From positions 1 through 64,000 of the forward strand of contig CAMAPN010000004.1 of the NCBI GenBank assembly GCA_945860275.1: a DNA stretch of 64,000 nt, given 5' to 3'. Every line of letters begins with the position of its first letter. The stretch's first letter is position 1. Under the pieces are notes generated by a model. That model saw only the letters and a list, made by a program, of their open reading frames with translations. It was not told the origin of the DNA and searched no databases. The DNA comes from Bifidobacterium breve. Its GTDB lineage: Bacteria > Actinomycetota > Actinomycetes > Nanopelagicales > Nanopelagicaceae. Below, in pieces: positions 43,591 through 52,551 of the stretch. The position numbers and the translations under genes were made by a program.

Positions 43591-44214
43591 TTAGCCGACC
43601 TTCACCAAATCAACTACGAAAACTAGCGTCTCATTGGCGCCTATTGGTCCCTGGGCTGTTGCACCATAACCAAGTGCCGGCGGAACAATCAGCAAACGAC
43701 GTCCACCTTCGCGCATTCCAGGAATTCCATCCTGCCAACCCTTAATAACGCCACTTAATGGGAAACTCGCAGTCTGTCCAGTAGTCCAGGACGATTCCAC
43801 GACTTTGCCAGTCGACCATGCCATCAATGTGTAATGAACTGTGACTGAAGCACCTGCGGCAACAGTTGCCCCGCCGCCTTTCACGATATCTGCAGAGAAC
43901 AGAGCAGTTGGCGGTTGACCCTTTGGCTTACCTAACACAGCGCCAGCGCTCGTATCGCCGGTAACTTTAATGAACTTAGTGTCAAGGTTTGCTGGGATTG
44001 TTACTTTTGTGATGACCCAAAGATACTTCTTTCCAAGGCGCCCACAAGTGAGGGTTTGCTGCCCTTCTTTGGAATCTTTGAAAGCAGATTGCACGCCAAG
44101 CTCCGAAGATTTACATGCTTTGCCTGGAGTGGCTGCTGCACCTTGAGCAACGGGAGAGAGTAAGAAAATAGAAGCGAGCGAGAAAATTCCAAGTACCGAA
44201 GCTGTTCGTTTCAT
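43591..44214 (-). CDS. Exported FKBP-type peptidyl-prolyl isomerase
   Basis: The 207-residue protein starts with a signal peptide (charged K-R, hydrophobic 7-20, cleavage likely after A-Q-G-A near residue 26). A cysteine module follows (G-K-A-C near 33, L-T-C-G near 57, then K-K-Y-L-W). The C-terminal FKBP domain has V-T-V-H-Y near 123, F-P-L-S-G-V-I-K-G-W near 148 and P-P-A-L-G-Y-G-A near 177. It should help fold exported proteins. No lipobox is visible. The start follows a G-G-G-A-G ribosome binding site. Confidence 0.85.
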   Translation of the reverse strand: MKRTASVLGIFSLASIFLLSPVAQGAAATPGKACKSSELGVQSAFKDSKEGQQTLTCGRLGKKYLWVITKVTIPANLDTKFIKVTGDTSAGAVLGKPKGQPPTALFSADIVKGGGATVAAGASVTVHYTLMAWSTGKVVESSWTTGQTASFPLSGVIKGWQDGIPGMREGGRRLLIVPPALGYGATAQGPIGANETLVFVVDLVKVG

Positions 44215-44249
44215 TCTGATATCTCCCTAGTCTGCGCTTGTGCGAATCT

Positions 44250-45185
44250 CTACCAGTGCCATGACGTGCCCTGAAACGGCAATGGTTTACCGAAGTACGT
44301 AATCTCATCACCCGTAACAACTGTGCCAAGCATAATCCATGATTCTGGCGTTCCGGATTGCCACTTGCTGTCAACTACCACTACAAATGAGTGCTCCTCA
44401 CCACTTCGCAGGAATAGCTCCAGCGGTGGGATCGCTAACTTCTCGGATAGCGACTCGAGGAAACTCAACTCTTTCTCATCAATCGTTAGGTCGATACCAA
44501 CTCTGGATGCCTTTGCGATTTTAGGTAAATCTGAGAGCAAGCCATCACTAACATCCATCAGCGCATTAATTTTCTCAAAACCAAATTCAATTAAATCATG
44601 CGGATCAAATTCAGGACGTTGGAATGCTCGCACGTCAGGAGAATCTGAGCTCGCTAATCCTTTACTCAGCAGCAACAATCCAGCCAGAGATCTTCCGGTA
44701 GCGCGCGTAAGAAATATTTTGTCACCAACTTTTGCACCGGAGCGGAGCACTGGAGCTTTGACAGACCCAAGAGCAGTGATAGCTATGGTCAATGTTTTAC
44801 CCGCTACCAAATCTCCCCCTACAACGCTGACGTCAAAATCTTTGGCAACTGATTCGATACCGCGGGCAATGTCCAATAAGTACGACACCTCTTCGTCACC
44901 TGGCGCTGAAATTGCCACGATAAGAAACTTCGGCACTCCGCCCATTGCGACGATATCTCCAAGGTTTGCAATGGCAATTTTTGCTCCGATATCTGTTGCA
45001 CTCGACCATGAACGATTGAAGTGGATTCCATCCGTTGCCATGTCGGCACTTATAACCTCTAGCGCAGATGTAGATTCGATGATTGCACCATCGTCGCCTA
45101 TTCCGACCGACACCCCGGCTCGGGAGCGGTAGATCTCAGCAAAGGCGGCTATTAAGGCCTCTTCGCCCATATCGCGAACCCGCAC
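44250..45185 (-). CDS. thiL: Thiamine-monophosphate kinase
   Basis: The protein has ThiL features: G-E-E-A-L-I at the N-terminus, the first metal site V-G-I-G-D-D-G-A, S-A-D-M-A-T-D-G-I-H-F, V-V-G-G-D-L-V-A-G, and D-V-S-D-G-L-L-S-D-L. It phosphorylates thiamine monophosphate to TPP. I chose GTG 45185 because a G-G-A-G-G-A-G lies immediately upstream and the result matches the family's N-terminus; TTG 45218 and ATG 45170 are alternatives. With the TPP-controlled transporter at 11224 it shows that the cell can finish TPP from thiamine or its monophosphate. It is divergent from the Lrp-type gene. Confidence 0.9.
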   Translation of the reverse strand: MRVRDMGEEALIAAFAEIYRSRAGVSVGIGDDGAIIESTSALEVISADMATDGIHFNRSWSSATDIGAKIAIANLGDIVAMGGVPKFLIVAISAPGDEEVSYLLDIARGIESVAKDFDVSVVGGDLVAGKTLTIAITALGSVKAPVLRSGAKVGDKIFLTRATGRSLAGLLLLSKGLASSDSPDVRAFQRPEFDPHDLIEFGFEKINALMDVSDGLLSDLPKIAKASRVGIDLTIDEKELSFLESLSEKLAIPPLELFLRSGEEHSFVVVVDSKWQSGTPESWIMLGTVVTGDEITYFGKPLPFQGTSWHW

Positions 45186-45290
45186 GGTCTCCTCCAGCTT
45201 TGCGCTTGCGCCATACAACTAACTTTCCGCCCGAGCCTATCCTGCGCTACCTTTGCTCCACATCAGCACAGCAAAAGGGGCGAAATACCA

Positions 45291-45526
45291 TGTCGATCCA
45301 GACCTACATTCTCATCCAAACCGAAGTGGGCAAGGCAGCAGCGGTTGCAAAGGCGGTCGGTTCCATTCCCGGCGTAAATATCGCTCAAGGAGTTGGCGGT
45401 CCATACGATGTGATCATGCGTGCTGAAGCTGGCTCGATGGAAGAGTTTGGTCGCACGATTCTTGCAAAAGTTCAGGCAGTGCCAGGGATTACTCGCACGT
45501 TGACGTGCCCCGTTGTAAACGACTAG
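45291..45526 (+). CDS. Small Lrp/AsnC ligand-binding domain protein
   Basis: The 78-residue protein is a stand-alone RAM domain: Y-I-L-I-Q-T-E near residue 5, I-P-G-V near 25, G-x-Y-D-V-I near 40, and an end like T-R-T-L-T-C-P-V. RAM domains bind amino acids and oligomerise; without a DNA-binding domain it may modulate another regulator. ATG 45291 follows an A-A-A-A-G-G-G-G ribosome binding site. Stand-alone copies near thiL are common in actinobacteria. Its partner and ligand are not known. Confidence 0.85.
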
Positions 45527-45537
45527 TTGTAACGCGC

Positions 45538-46884
45538 TTACTTTTTCTGATAGCCCTTTGGGCAACTCTTCGCTTGAACCTTCTTTACGCTCTTTCCTTT
45601 GGTGCAGGTAATCGTCTTGGACGTAACTACCTTGGGTGCTGCCTTCGCTTTCGCCACAGTTGGGCTCTTAAGCGTTATCTTTAAGACTGGATTCGAATAG
45701 GTAAATCCATATGCGCGAAGATCAATCCAATCAAACTCGGGAATGTACTTAGCGCTGACTGTGGCGATCTTTGTCGAACCATCGCTGTAGAGAAGTTCCA
45801 CTCGAGCAAAACCCGTTGCATCCTGAGGCGATATCCCCCACCAATGTTTGACCAACGCACCCTTTAGCTTCAATTCAAGCCAACCATCAACTTCGGTGAT
45901 GCCATCTTCAAAATAATGTGGCGCAGCAACTTCAACAGTTATCTGTCGCTCTTTCGCATCCCATTTGATACCGCCCAAACACCACCAACCATTTGTACCA
46001 AGAATTACTTCACCTGGCACTGAGGTGTAATTAGCGCTCTCGTAATCTGATGCTGTCGAGAGATTCACCGCCACAAATGCAGCGGATGAAACAGCCTTTT
46101 CCTTGTTCCCTAGATTTAATTTCTCGCAGCCCATTTTCCCAGGATTGGGGAACTTGGTAGTGACCCCTTTGATGAGAATTGTGCCATCATCTTTGAAAAT
46201 GACGCTGGGATTTTTCCCGTTACTAGTGACCCAGCGGGCATACTTCTTCAAATTCTTTGATTTCAAAACTGCTTCAAAATAGAGCCCGACAGGCAGGGAA
46301 ACTCCTTGATCCATATCACGCGGTGAAATGTTCATCTGAACTGCGCTCAACATTCGAGCGACATTTGCGCTCACAAGATTCTTTCCATCCGAGAGTGTCA
46401 TCCCGTCAGGAAGTCGCCACCAACCTTTCGTCCAGATGGTCTCTGGATTATTAAAGTCAGGATAGTTATCAATGAGGCCGGCGCTTTGACTATCTAGCGC
46501 TTGCGACCAGTTTTGTTTTACATCATAAGGATCAAAACCTGGCTCTTGCACGTAAGTGAGTGCACCAAGTTTTTTTCCTTCTTGGTCGTAGACGTTAATC
46601 TCCTGAATGCAATCATTCATTGACCACTCAGGGCGACAAGGCAACCATTGACCAAGGCGCACGTCAGTAAAAGTCTGCGATGAATACCATTTCTGTGGCC
46701 AGCTCCACCAATTAGGTAACTTTGGCCAGGGCCAGCCCTCTGAGTACGCCCGAGAGTCTTCGCTCCACGCCTTACCGTTTTGGTTGGCAAATCCTGGGCT
46801 GGAGGTAGGCAAGAGCAGTCCAGTTGCCAAAATGATGATGGCAAAAAGAGCCCTTGATTTCGTATCTCGCTTTCGCATGCTCAA
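45538..46884 (-). CDS. Large exported protein of unknown function, coupled to ddl
   Basis: The 448-residue protein has a Sec signal peptide (basic start, hydrophobic about 12-25, cleavage likely near residue 33). A Trp-rich segment around residues 50-70 follows, then a long region with no recognisable domain. The last 25 residues hold two cysteines in T-C-T-K-G-K and S-C-P-K-G-Y, after an Ala/Lys-rich linker. ATG overlaps the ddl stop by four bases, so it is made with D-Ala-D-Ala ligase. That suggests a cell-surface role, perhaps wall-associated, which is inference. I do not recognise the family. Confidence 0.7.
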   Translation of the reverse strand: MSMRKRDTKSRALFAIIILATGLLLPTSSPGFANQNGKAWSEDSRAYSEGWPWPKLPNWWSWPQKWYSSQTFTDVRLGQWLPCRPEWSMNDCIQEINVYDQEGKKLGALTYVQEPGFDPYDVKQNWSQALDSQSAGLIDNYPDFNNPETIWTKGWWRLPDGMTLSDGKNLVSANVARMLSAVQMNISPRDMDQGVSLPVGLYFEAVLKSKNLKKYARWVTSNGKNPSVIFKDDGTILIKGVTTKFPNPGKMGCEKLNLGNKEKAVSSAAFVAVNLSTASDYESANYTSVPGEVILGTNGWWCLGGIKWDAKERQITVEVAAPHYFEDGITEVDGWLELKLKGALVKHWWGISPQDATGFARVELLYSDGSTKIATVSAKYIPEFDWIDLRAYGFTYSNPVLKITLKSPTVAKAKAAPKVVTSKTITCTKGKSVKKVQAKSCPKGYQKK

Positions 46885-47933
46885 CTATGCAATTCAATAA
46901 GACGGGTAATAACCTCTTTATAACCAACGCCGGTCGCATCCCACAATCGTGGATACATCGATGTAGCAGTGAAACCAGGCATTGTGTTTAGCTCGTTGAG
47001 AATGATTTCGCCATTTTCCTGAAGGAAGAAATCAACGCGTGCAATACCTCGTCCGTCGATAAGCGAGAAAGCATCGAGAGCTAATTGTTGAATCTCGCGC
47101 TCGACCTCAACAGGAATCTTCGCTGGCACAATCAACTCCGTCGAGTTATCAAGGTACTTCGCTTCAAAATCATAGAACTCATGATCGCCCAGAATGCGCA
47201 CTTCACCAACACGAGATGCCTTATCCCCCAAGATGCCGCATTCGATTTCGCGCCCAGGCGCAAACGCTTCAATCACAATCTTCTCGTCGAAATCTTTCGC
47301 AAGAGATACTGCCGCATCTAATTCGCTCCATGACTTCACTTTGCTGATTCCATTGCTGGAACCTGCGCGGGAGGGCTTAACAAAAATAGGTAATGTAAAT
47401 TCATCCGTTAAACGCGAAGTGATCTCACCTTTATAGCTCTGCCACTCACTCCAAAAGAAGACATCAAAATCGACGGTAGGAATTCCTGCCTCCACAAACA
47501 ATCTCTTGCAGGTTGCCTTATCCATCCCAATTGCAGATGCCAGGACTCCAGCACCCACATAAGGAATATCGAACATTTCAAGAAGTCCTTGCACTGTGCC
47601 ATCTTCCCCGTATGGGCCATGGAGAACTGGGAACATCACATCCACATCGAGATTTTTCCCACCCGCGAACACGCCATCGCGATTTACCGTAACCGCAGGC
47701 GCTCGATCAGGAATGACGGGAAGTTTTCCATCGACTATCGCAAGCTCTTTCGTTAACCCCTCGAGAGAGACCCATTGACCAGATTGAGTGATACCAAGAG
47801 GTACCGGCTCGAACTTTTCACGATCCATCGCTGCCAACAAGCTCGCGCCCGATAAGCACGAGATTGAATGTTCGCTACTTTGACCACCACAGAGCACCCC
47901 AACGCGGATTTTCTTGGTTGTATTGGTAGCCAC
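46881..47933 (-). CDS. ddl: D-alanine-D-alanine ligase
   Basis: The 350-residue ATP-grasp enzyme has G-G-x-S-S-E-H near residue 16, H-G-P-Y-G-E-D-G near 110, D-K-x-x-C-K near 140, K-P-S-R-A-G-S-S near 185, and R-V-D-F-F near 300 with N-E-L-N-T-M-P-G near 316. It makes the D-Ala-D-Ala peptide of peptidoglycan. Start is GTG 47933, with a TACCCT box seven bases upstream, so it is likely leaderless. GpsA lies 45 bases away. Confidence 0.95.
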   Translation of the reverse strand: MATNTTKKIRVGVLCGGQSSEHSISCLSGASLLAAMDREKFEPVPLGITQSGQWVSLEGLTKELAIVDGKLPVIPDRAPAVTVNRDGVFAGGKNLDVDVMFPVLHGPYGEDGTVQGLLEMFDIPYVGAGVLASAIGMDKATCKRLFVEAGIPTVDFDVFFWSEWQSYKGEITSRLTDEFTLPIFVKPSRAGSSNGISKVKSWSELDAAVSLAKDFDEKIVIEAFAPGREIECGILGDKASRVGEVRILGDHEFYDFEAKYLDNSTELIVPAKIPVEVEREIQQLALDAFSLIDGRGIARVDFFLQENGEIILNELNTMPGFTATSMYPRLWDATGVGYKEVITRLIELHS

Positions 47934-47940
47934 GTTGTAC

Positions 47941-47946
47941 AGGGTA
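47941..47946 (-). promoter_or_regulatory. Candidate -10 element for ddl
   Basis: On the minus strand TACCCT is followed by seven bases and the ddl GTG. The same hexamer and spacing occur before metF. Confidence 0.45.
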
Positions 47947-47978
47947 CCGGTTACTAATTGCCCAGACTATTGCCGGCG

Positions 47979-48986
47979 CTAGTGTTCAGAGCGCGTCGTT
48001 CTGCTCATCAACCTGCGCACAACTTCCTTTGGTGGCATCCCATTTGCCACTACATCAACTACAGCCTCAACTATTGGCATATCGATCCCATATTCCCGTG
48101 CAAGATCAAGGACTGCTGCAGCAGACGACACTCCTTCGGCTGTGGTTTTAGTCTCGCTCTGAGCTTGCGAAAGTCCAAGTCCACGACCCAATCGTTCACC
48201 AAAAGAACGATTGCGCGAAAGGGGCGACGAACATGTAGCAACCAAATCACCCATTCCCGCAAGACCTGCGAATGTCATGGGGTCTGCACCAAGTGCGACT
48301 CCTAATCGCGTTGTCTCAGCCAGACCACGCGTGATAACAGTTGCTTTGGTGTTATCACCCATTCCTAAACCACTAGCCATACCTACCGCGAGCGCCATCA
48401 CATTTTTAATTGTTCCGGCAACCTCGCAACCGATTACATCAACAGAGGTGTACGGACGAAAATAAGCAGTGGCAATAGCGTCCTGCAGTTCAACAGCGTT
48501 CTCTTCTTTCGCACAGGCGATAACTACCGCAGCCGGTTCACGTTTGATGATTTCCCCCGCCAAGTTAGGTCCGGTTACGACGGCAATCTGACTCTCGTCG
48601 ATAGCGAGCTCCTGACTAATGACTTCACTCATGCGAGCATGAGTGCCGCGCTCAAAACCTTTGAGCAAACTCACCACAATCGCATTTTTCGGAATCAAAT
48701 TGCCCCAGCTTTTCAAATTCTCACGTAAAGTTTGTGCAGGAACAGCAAGAATCACCACATCAGCGCCTGTCAGTGCAACGGCAGGATTGGTAGTGGCAGT
48801 GATTTTTTCCGGAAGCATTAATCCAGGATGGAATTTAGAGTTGATGTGAAAAGCGTTGATTTCAGAAATGACATCAGCATTTCGACCCCAGATGCGCACC
48901 GTATGGTTTTGTGAATTATCCGCAAGGATCTGAGCGAAGGCGGTCCCCCATGAGCCTGAGCCCATCACGGCAATCGTTAGCGCCAT
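47979..48986 (-). CDS. gpsA: NAD(P)+-dependent glycerol-3-phosphate dehydrogenase
   Basis: The 335-residue protein has the dinucleotide fold G-S-G-S-W-G-T-A near residue 9, a V-x-x-x-K-G near 105, G-P-N-L-A near 141, G-C-E-V-A-G-T-I-K-N-V near 185 with the catalytic lysine, and G-x-G-D-L-x-x-T-C near 248. It reduces DHAP for phospholipid synthesis. ATG 48986 overlaps the plsC stop (TGATG), and it works with plsC in making phosphatidate. Confidence 0.95.
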   Translation of the reverse strand: MALTIAVMGSGSWGTAFAQILADNSQNHTVRIWGRNADVISEINAFHINSKFHPGLMLPEKITATTNPAVALTGADVVILAVPAQTLRENLKSWGNLIPKNAIVVSLLKGFERGTHARMSEVISQELAIDESQIAVVTGPNLAGEIIKREPAAVVIACAKEENAVELQDAIATAYFRPYTSVDVIGCEVAGTIKNVMALAVGMASGLGMGDNTKATVITRGLAETTRLGVALGADPMTFAGLAGMGDLVATCSSPLSRNRSFGERLGRGLGLSQAQSETKTTAEGVSSAAAVLDLAREYGIDMPIVEAVVDVVANGMPPKEVVRRLMSRTTRSEH

Positions 48987-49765
48987 CACTTTCTCTTCTT
49001 TTTCTTCTTGTAATTGCCAATTCGTGGATGCTCGCTGCTGGCAGGATCAAAACGAGTGGCCGGCGCGTGCTCACCGCGAATCTTCTCCAGAAGAGCTGCT
49101 AGGGCATCCATGGCGTAATCAGTCGCCTCTCTTATCGCAACAGGATCATCTTCCCTGCCGTACCACCTCGAAAAATCTAGCGGTTCACCTGCCCAAACAT
49201 GGAATGTTCTCCTGGGAAAGAGCGAAATCTTTCGTCCATACGGTGACAAAACCGCTTGCGCTCCCCACTGTGCGCATGGCACCACCTGCGTTTTTGTCAT
49301 AATCGCCAGTCGAGCCACGCCGGTCTTTGCCTTCATTGGCCAGAGTTCAGGATCGCGAGTAAGCGTTCCTTCTGGGTATACCCCGAGTAGGTGGCCTGCT
49401 TTAAGAAATGCAATTGCGTGCTCAAATGCCTGGCGCGCATTTGGGCTCTCTCGTTCTACGGGAACTTGCCCCGCCCCGCGCAAGACTGTTCCAATGAGTG
49501 GAATCCGAAAGAGTTCGGCTTTCCCAAGAAATCGCGGCGCTCGTCCGTTGTCATGAAGGAAGTGGGCGAATACCAGCGGATCTAGATACGAGATGTGGTT
49601 TGAGATGCAGATAATTGGGCCACTTTTTGGAATGTTCTCAGCGCCACGCCAATCTCGCTTAGCAATTGCAAAGAGGACCGGCCGAATGATTGATGCACCG
49701 AATCGAAACCACGGCGTGATGCCCAATGGTTTGCCAGTCGGAGGCGGGTACACAATCTCGCTCAC
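48986..49765 (-). CDS. plsC: 1-acyl-sn-glycerol-3-phosphate acyltransferase
   Basis: The 259-residue membrane-associated protein has the acyltransferase motifs N-H-I-S-Y-L-D near residue 57 (NHx4D) and P-E-G-T near 131, with a K-T-G-V-A-R block near 146. It makes phosphatidate. The protein ends in a lysine-rich tail. GTG 49765 has a TAGGGT box six bases before it. It forms an operon with gpsA. Confidence 0.9.
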   Translation of the reverse strand: MSEIVYPPPTGKPLGITPWFRFGASIIRPVLFAIAKRDWRGAENIPKSGPIICISNHISYLDPLVFAHFLHDNGRAPRFLGKAELFRIPLIGTVLRGAGQVPVERESPNARQAFEHAIAFLKAGHLLGVYPEGTLTRDPELWPMKAKTGVARLAIMTKTQVVPCAQWGAQAVLSPYGRKISLFPRRTFHVWAGEPLDFSRWYGREDDPVAIREATDYAMDALAALLEKIRGEHAPATRFDPASSEHPRIGNYKKKKKRK

Positions 49766-49771
49766 CTCTCC

Positions 49772-49777
49772 ACCCTA
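49772..49777 (-). promoter_or_regulatory. Candidate -10 element for plsC-gpsA
   Basis: On the minus strand TAGGGT is followed by six bases and the plsC GTG, consistent with a leaderless mRNA. Confidence 0.45.
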
Positions 49778-49810
49778 CTAGGAGTAAGAGAACAACTTCA
49801 GACGAAAAAG

Positions 49811-49844
49811 GAAAAGGGGCCGCGAAAGTTCGCGACCCCTTTTC
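49811..49844 (-). terminator. Intrinsic terminator of the HU gene, possibly bidirectional
   Basis: AAAAGGGG (49812-49819) pairs with CCCCTTTT (49836-49843), and inside it CGCGA pairs with TCGCG around a 4-base loop. One mismatch separates the two stems. On the minus strand the hairpin is followed by CCTTTTTCG, a T-rich end. It lies between the HU gene and plsC. Confidence 0.8.
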
Positions 49845-49865
49845 CCGCAATGCGAGAGAAGTGAA

Positions 49866-50303
49866 TTACTTCTTCTTTTTCTTTGCGACCTTCTTAGCAG
49901 CCTTTTTAGGCGCCTTCTTAGCAGCCTTTTTAGCAGCCTTCTTTGGCGCAGCTTTCTTAGCGGCCTTCTTTGGCGCAGCCTTTACAACTGGCTTTGGAGC
50001 TGGCTTTGGAGCTGCCTCCATCTTGCGGGTACCAGCGACGATCTCCTTGAGAACTTTTGCTGGGGTGAAGCGTGCAACAGTCTTTGCCTTTACCTTTACT
50101 GGCTCACCAGTGAATGGGTTACGAGCAACACGTGCTTTACGCTGAATTTTGCGGAACTTACCGAAGCCAGCGATGCTGACATCTTCGCCTTTTGCCATGT
50201 TACGGGTGATTGCATCGATGACGATTTCAACCGCATGGGTAGCTTCTTTCTTGCTGTCGTTGAAGTGTGGCACCAACGACTTGATAAACTGGGCCTTATT
50301 CAT
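49866..50303 (-). CDS. hup: HU-family DNA-binding protein with a lysine-rich tail
   Basis: The first 90 residues are HU: M-N-K-A-Q-F-I near residue 1, I-T-x-x-M-A-K-G near 33, I-A-G-F-G-K-F near 43, R-x-A-R-x-x-R-N-P-F-T-G near 55, and F-T-P-A-K near 80. A 55-residue tail of P-K-K-A-A-K-K-type repeats follows, as in mycobacterial HupB and eukaryotic H1-like tails. It compacts the nucleoid. ATG 50303 follows an A-G-G-G-G-A ribosome binding site. The tail region is a simple repeat at DNA level (49870-49990). Confidence 0.94.
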   Translation of the reverse strand: MNKAQFIKSLVPHFNDSKKEATHAVEIVIDAITRNMAKGEDVSIAGFGKFRKIQRKARVARNPFTGEPVKVKAKTVARFTPAKVLKEIVAGTRKMEAAPKPAPKPVVKAAPKKAAKKAAPKKAAKKAAKKAPKKAAKKVAKKKKK

Positions 50304-50422
50304 GAATTCCCCTTTTGTATAGCGTCGGAGTGAAAACCCCAACATTGAGCGCAAAAATACGTACCTAACCGCGAATCGTCCATTACCGCGTTGGCGTGTC
50401 GGAAAAGAAAAAAAGCGAAAAT

Positions 50423-50452
50423 TTCCCACTCTCAACAACAAGTTGAGGGAAG
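50423..50452 (-). terminator. Probable terminator of leuC-leuD
   Basis: The inverted repeat CTCAAC (50431-50436) / GTTGAG (50442-50447) is extended outward by TTCCC and GGGAA with small bulges. On the minus strand it lies just after the leuD stop and is followed by AATTTTCGCTTTTTTT. The rest of the gap (50304-50422) holds the hup leader and nothing else I can identify. Confidence 0.6.
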
Positions 50453-50462
50453 TTATGGTTTT

Positions 50463-51062
50463 CTAGCTCCGCACAGGAAGCGTTTTCACCTTATAAGAGG
50501 GGCGTTTTTCCTCATATCGGGCGATTGATTCCACATTTCGCAAGGTCAATCCGATGTCGTCGAGCCCTTCCATGAGCCGCCAGCGGGTGTAATCGTCGAG
50601 CTCAAAAGTAACCTTTTTGTCAGCAAAAAGAATCTCACGCGCCTCTAAATCAACGGTTACCGCAAGCGCAGAATCTGCCTCAATGCGGCTCCAAACATCT
50701 TCGATGACCTCTTGCGGCAAGATGACAGTGAGCAATCCAGCCTTTAATGAGTTATTCCGGAAGATATCGCCGAAACGGTGTGAGAGCACAACTTCAAACC
50801 CGTAGTTTTGCAGCGCCCAGACAGCATGCTCGCGAGAAGATCCTGTTCCAAAATCTGGTCCCGCGACCAGAATGGTGGCCCCTTTATATTGGGGTTGGTT
50901 GAGAACGAATTCAGGGTCTTGGCGCCAGGCGTTAAATAGCCCATCTTCGAAACCCGAACGAGTTACGCGCTTGAGGTACTGCGCAGGAATAATCTGATCG
51001 GTATCCACATTACTTCGACGAAGTGGAATTGCCGTTCCCGTATGAGAGGTAAATGCCTTCAT
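50463..51062 (-). CDS. leuD: 3-isopropylmalate dehydratase small subunit
   Basis: The 199-residue protein has [14 protein letters not shown] near residue 12, [13 protein letters not shown] near 67-79, and H-R-F-G-D-I-F near 95. These are the swivel-domain features of LeuD. With LeuC it isomerises 2-isopropylmalate in leucine synthesis. It starts eight bases after leuC. Confidence 0.96.
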   Translation of the reverse strand: MKAFTSHTGTAIPLRRSNVDTDQIIPAQYLKRVTRSGFEDGLFNAWRQDPEFVLNQPQYKGATILVAGPDFGTGSSREHAVWALQNYGFEVVLSHRFGDIFRNNSLKAGLLTVILPQEVIEDVWSRIEADSALAVTVDLEAREILFADKKVTFELDDYTRWRLMEGLDDIGLTLRNVESIARYEEKRPSYKVKTLPVRS

Positions 51063-51070
51063 GATCTCGC

Positions 51071-52474
51071 CTAACCTTCCAAATCATCTGGGCTTGAGAG
51101 GGTGCCCCGAACTGCGGTTGCCGCTGCAACAAGCGGGCTCACTAAGTGTGTGCGACCGCCCTTGCCTTGACGCCCTTCGAAATTTCGATTGCTCGTGGAG
51201 GCGCTGCGCTCTCCTGGTTTGAGTTGGTCAGGATTCATTCCTAAACACATTGAGCAACCGGCTTCACGCCATTCTGCTCCAGCATCAAGGAACACCTTGT
51301 TGAGGCCTTCTGCTTGTGCTTGCTGGCGCACTCGAGCCGAGCCAGGAACTACCAGCATGCGCACGCCGGAGGCGACCTTTCTCCCCTTGATCACTTCAGC
51401 TGCAGCTCGCAGATCTTCGATGCGTCCATTAGTGCAGGAGCCCAGGAAGACCGTGTCAATCTTCACTGATTTAAGTGGTGTGTGCGCCTGAAGACCCATG
51501 TACTCAAGCGCCCGCTCGGCCGCATTGCGTGCGCCTTCTTCGGCGAAATCACTTGGTGCAGGAATTATTGAATCTAATGGCGCACCCTGGCCTGGGTTGG
51601 TACCCCAAGTGACAAAAGGCGAGAGCGAGTTGGCATCGAGATCAACTTGAACATCAAATGTCGCATCACTATCAGAGTAAAGGCTCTTCCAATACTCAAC
51701 TGCGCGGTTCCACTCTTCTCCCTCGGGAGCGTGTGATCGACCTTTGATGTAATCGAAAGTCGTTTGATCGGGAGCAATGAGCCCAGCACGCGCTCCTGCT
51801 TCAATTGACATGTTACAAATAGTCATACGAGCTTCCATGGACAGCGCACGCATCGCGCTGCCGCGGTACTCAATGACATAACCCTGTCCACCGCCAGTGC
51901 CGATTTTTGCGATGAGCGCGAGGATGATGTCTTTACTCGTAACGCCTTTACGCAAAGTGCCTTCAACATTAACTGCCATCATTTTCGGTTTTGCCTGCGG
52001 AAGTGTTTGAGTGGCAAGTACATGCTCTACTTCACTCGTTCCAATACCGAAGGCGAGCGCACCGAATGCGCCGTGAGTTGAGGTATGCGAATCGCCACAA
52101 ACAATAGTCATCCCAGGCTGCGTGATTCCTAATTGAGGTCCGACAACGTGCACAATTCCCTGCTCGATATCACCCAATGAATGCAGGCGAATTCCGAATT
52201 CAGCCGCATTCTTCCGAAGAGTATCGACCTGGAGCTTTGAAATTGGATCCGCAATGGGCTTATCAATGTCGATTGTTGGCGTGTTGTGATCTTCGGTGGC
52301 CAAGGTGAGATCTGGTCTACGCACGGTGCGCCCAGAAAGACGCAACCCGTCAAAAGCCTGCGGGCTTGTTACCTCATGAATGAGATGGAGATCGATGTAC
52401 AACAAATCAGGTTCGCCAGCAGCGCTATGCACAACATGGTCGTTCCAGATTTTCTCGGCTAAGGTCTTTCCCAT
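51071..52474 (-). CDS. leuC: 3-isopropylmalate dehydratase large subunit
   Basis: The 467-residue aconitase-type protein has E-D-H-N-T-P near residue 62, [10 protein letters not shown] near 128, the first cluster cysteine in G-S-C-T-N-G near 345, and the C-x2-C pair in C-S-M-C-L-G-M-N-P near 405. It holds a 4Fe-4S cluster. ATG 52474 follows a G-G-G-A-G ribosome binding site seven bases away; the gene is divergent from an IclR-type regulator. Confidence 0.96.
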   Translation of the reverse strand: MGKTLAEKIWNDHVVHSAAGEPDLLYIDLHLIHEVTSPQAFDGLRLSGRTVRRPDLTLATEDHNTPTIDIDKPIADPISKLQVDTLRKNAAEFGIRLHSLGDIEQGIVHVVGPQLGITQPGMTIVCGDSHTSTHGAFGALAFGIGTSEVEHVLATQTLPQAKPKMMAVNVEGTLRKGVTSKDIILALIAKIGTGGGQGYVIEYRGSAMRALSMEARMTICNMSIEAGARAGLIAPDQTTFDYIKGRSHAPEGEEWNRAVEYWKSLYSDSDATFDVQVDLDANSLSPFVTWGTNPGQGAPLDSIIPAPSDFAEEGARNAAERALEYMGLQAHTPLKSVKIDTVFLGSCTNGRIEDLRAAAEVIKGRKVASGVRMLVVPGSARVRQQAQAEGLNKVFLDAGAEWREAGCSMCLGMNPDQLKPGERSASTSNRNFEGRQGKGGRTHLVSPLVAAATAVRGTLSSPDDLEG

Positions 52475-52520
52475 CGCACCACTCCCGTAACTATCCGGTT
52501 TCATTCCATTCAATATAGCC

Positions 52521-52537
52521 ATCTCACCATATGAGAT
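52521..52537. promoter_or_regulatory. Palindrome between leuC and the IclR-type regulator, probable operator
   Basis: ATCTCA (52521-52526) and TGAGAT (52532-52537) form an inverted repeat with a 5-base centre. It lies in the 77-base gap of divergent genes, close to the regulator's own -10 element. IclR-type leucine regulators (NdgR/LtbR) act at this place in other actinobacteria, so it is the natural candidate site. Confidence 0.55.
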
Positions 52538-52539
52538 GT

Positions 52540-52545
52540 TAGTAT
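52540..52545 (+). promoter_or_regulatory. Candidate -10 element for the IclR-type regulator
   Basis: TAGTAT is followed by six bases and ATG 52552, so the mRNA is probably leaderless. The palindrome at 52521-52537 directly upstream would let the regulator block its own promoter. Confidence 0.45.
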
Positions 52546-52551
52546 CATATC

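Noticed and set aside
44323-45132. 269-codon open frame on the plus strand inside thiL
   Set aside because: It is the antisense shadow of a strongly conserved kinase; its translation is Ser/Arg/Thr-rich and unlike any family.
49870-49990. Tandem DNA repeat as a mobile or regulatory element
   Set aside because: It is in frame and codes for the Lys/Ala tail of HU; codon-level repetition explains it.
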